From positions 1 to 35,485 of the forward strand of contig CALFZM010000413.1 in NCBI GenBank assembly GCA_937952235.1: 35,485 bases of DNA, read 5' to 3'. Within the stretch, counting starts at the first letter, position 1. Each line of letters begins with the position of its first letter. This stretch comes from an uncultured Opitutia bacterium (GTDB lineage: Bacteria > Verrucomicrobiota > Verrucomicrobiia > Opitutales > Opitutaceae). The translations under genes were made by a program, and so were the position numbers. Of the stretch, positions 34,000 through 35,485 are shown piece by piece. Under the pieces are notes generated by a model, which had not been told where the DNA came from, did no database searches, and worked only from the letters and a program-made list of their open reading frames with translations.

Positions 34000-35409
34000 A
34001 TGAGCACGACCAACCGCAGGGAATTCCTCAAACAGGGCATGATCGGCACGGCCGGGGTTTCGATCGGCGCGATGGGCTTCAGCGCGAAGTCCTACGCCGC
34101 GATCAAGGGCGCCAACGAGCGCATCAATGTCGCGGTGATTGGTATCCGGAATCAGGGCACGGTGCACCTCCAGAGCTGGTCGGCCCTGAAGGAGAGCCAC
34201 AATGTGCAGGTCACGACCGTGTGCGACGTCGACGAACGGCTCTTCGAGCCCGGCGTGAAGCTGGTCGAACAGAAGACGGGCGTGAAACCCGCGACCGCCG
34301 TCGACATGACCGAGGTGTTCGCCGACCGGTCCATCGATGCCGTGTCGATCGTGACGCCCAATCACTGGCACGCGCTCGCCGCCATCCGCGCCTGCCAGGC
34401 GGGGAAGCACGTCTACGTGGAGAAGCCCGCCTCGCACAACATCTGGGAAGGCCGGAAGATGATCGAGGCGGCGCGGAAGTACGGGGTGTTCATGCAGGTG
34501 GGCCTCAACAACCGCTCGGCGCGCAGTGTACGCGACGCGATGGAATTCCTGCACGGCGGCGGCATCGGCGAGGTCTACCTGGCGCGTGCGCTCTGCTTCA
34601 AGGCGCGCGATTCCTACGGCCTGGCGAAGGATGGCCCGCCGCCCGCGCAGTTTCATTACGACCGCTGGCTCGGCCCCGCGCCGCTCCGGCCGTACAATGA
34701 AAAGCGCAGCCATTACAACTGGCACTGGTACTGGGACACCGGCAACGGCGACACCGGCAACACCGGACCGCACCACCTCGATCTCGCGCGTTGGGGCATG
34801 GGCAAGAACGAACACCCGGTGTCCGTCTATTCGGCGGGCGGCATCTACGGCTTCCGGCAGGAGGAGAGCACCCCGGAGAACCGCACGAAGGGCACGAGGG
34901 TCTACGGCGGCGTCGAGACCTACGGCCACGACAAGACCGCGCAGGAGACGCCGAACACGCAGACCGCGACCTACAAGTATGCCGACGGCACGATGCTCGA
35001 GATGGAGACCCGCGGACGTTACACGAACCACGAGGGCAGCGCGGGCCAGGAGGTGAGCAATCTGTTCTACGGCAGCGAAGGGTGGCTCGAACTCGGCGGA
35101 AACACCTGGAAGGCGTTCAAGCGGCGGGGCCGGCAGCCGGTGGCGGGTTCGAAGGACGGCGAGCGCTCCGGCAACCACTGGGCGAACTTCCTCGAGGCGC
35201 TGCGCGCGGGCAAGCCGGAGCAGTTGCACTGCGACATCCACGAGGGGCACCTCTCGACGAGCCTCTGCCACCTGGCGAACATCTCCTACCGCGTCGGTCG
35301 CTCGCTGAAATTCATGAACGAGTACGAGAAGTTCGCCGGCGATCCCGAGGCCGACGCCTTCCTGTCGCGCGTGTACCGGCTGCCCTACGTGGTGCCGGCG
35401 ACGGTGTAG
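34000..35409 (+). CDS. Tat-exported Gfo/Idh/MocA oxidoreductase
   Basis: A 469-residue protein with a twin-arginine leader (TNRREFLKQGMIGTAGVSIG). The dinucleotide-binding loop reads GIRNQG (48-53), a GxRxxG variant of the usual GxGxxG. The rest is canonical: TPNHWHALAAIRACQAGKHV, then EKPASHNIWEG with catalytic lysine about K142, and YWDTGNGDTGNTGPHHLDLA in the C-terminal domain. It is clearly related to the divergent gene at 32235-33689, with shared blocks throughout, including the final NHWANFLEALRAGK segment. It carries an extra loop (about 285-325, EESTPENRTKGTRVYGG) not seen in its neighbour. A periplasmic sugar or glycoside dehydrogenase is likely. The start at 34000 places the RR motif at residues 6-7. 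Confidence 0.92.
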   Translation: MSTTNRREFLKQGMIGTAGVSIGAMGFSAKSYAAIKGANERINVAVIGIRNQGTVHLQSWSALKESHNVQVTTVCDVDERLFEPGVKLVEQKTGVKPATAVDMTEVFADRSIDAVSIVTPNHWHALAAIRACQAGKHVYVEKPASHNIWEGRKMIEAARKYGVFMQVGLNNRSARSVRDAMEFLHGGGIGEVYLARALCFKARDSYGLAKDGPPPAQFHYDRWLGPAPLRPYNEKRSHYNWHWYWDTGNGDTGNTGPHHLDLARWGMGKNEHPVSVYSAGGIYGFRQEESTPENRTKGTRVYGGVETYGHDKTAQETPNTQTATYKYADGTMLEMETRGRYTNHEGSAGQEVSNLFYGSEGWLELGGNTWKAFKRRGRQPVAGSKDGERSGNHWANFLEALRAGKPEQLHCDIHEGHLSTSLCHLANISYRVGRSLKFMNEYEKFAGDPEADAFLSRVYRLPYVVPATV

Positions 35410-35426
35410 CCGGCTCGGCGGGACGC

Positions 35427-35485
35427 ATGCCGTTGAGGTGGAGCCGCCTGTCCCCAGGCGGCTCACGTGCGACGGACCGGTCCGC
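35427..35485. repeat. two-hairpin repeat element, copy C (cut by window end)
   Basis: Hairpin 1 is perfect: AGCCGCCTG (35442-35450), loop TCCC, CAGGCGGCT (35455-35463). The 59 bases match copy A (27309-27251, minus) at 52 positions and run to the last base of the window, so hairpin 2 would lie just beyond. Confidence 0.8.

Noticed and set aside
1..35485. CRISPR arrays, tRNA or rRNA genes, phage or integrase modules
   Set aside because: No regularly spaced repeats, no cloverleaf or rRNA segments, and no integrase, transposase or phage protein motifs were seen on either strand.

Overview
The window is high-GC chromosomal DNA, most likely from Verrucomicrobiota, family Opitutaceae. This is inferred from its content: Tat-exported Gfo/Idh/MocA oxidoreductases, DUF1080 and ThuA-like proteins, a TonB receptor with a carboxypeptidase-regulatory domain, NHL/Ig secreted proteins with a characteristic C-terminal module, and TRAP and SSS transporters. 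I see no rRNA, tRNA, CRISPR array, phage module or transposase gene.

Layout. 1-44: a possible 3' tip of a plus-strand gene. 63-3944 (minus): an exported TPR/HExxH protein, a Tat-exported sugar isomerase/epimerase-like gene broken by a frameshift, and a DUF1826-like protein. 4027-4262: a decayed C-terminal piece of a second AbgT transporter next to a short palindromic repeat. 4536-7958: a large secreted NHL/Ig protein. 8168-11304 (minus): intact AbgT transporter, a small secreted protein sharing the C-terminal module of the NHL protein, and a MarR regulator. 11575-16369: a small unknown gene, then lysA, gpsA, a sialidase-like exported protein and a ribokinase-like kinase. 16457-18529 (minus): acetate-type SSS symporter with its small DUF485-like partner. 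18669-21518: TonB-dependent receptor. 21624-24424 (minus): complete DctP-DctQ-DctM TRAP transporter. 24512-27011: a secreted Ig-domain protein divergent from an orphan peptide-binding lipoprotein. 27319-30122 (minus): DUF1080 protein coupled to an unusual protein ending in two DnaJ-type CxxCxGxG motifs. 30229-35409: membrane-anchored NUC1 nuclease, ThuA-like protein, and two divergent Tat-exported Gfo/Idh/MocA oxidoreductases.

How the genes may work together. Much of the window looks like extracytoplasmic carbohydrate scavenging. The TonB receptor would bring oligomers across the outer membrane. Exported oxidoreductases, the DUF1080 protein and the isomerase-like protein fit the oxidise-then-cleave 3-keto-glycoside chemistry known for these families. 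TRAP and SSS transporters would import acids, and the sialidase-kinase pair would release and phosphorylate a sugar. Housekeeping lysA and gpsA sit in the middle.

The most unusual non-coding content is three families of short palindromes in intergenic gaps: a 9-bp-stem/TCCC-loop element (three copies), a 7-bp-stem tetraloop element (one head-to-head pair plus a single), and a GAGAATCG element that brackets the NHL gene and abuts the AbgT remnant.
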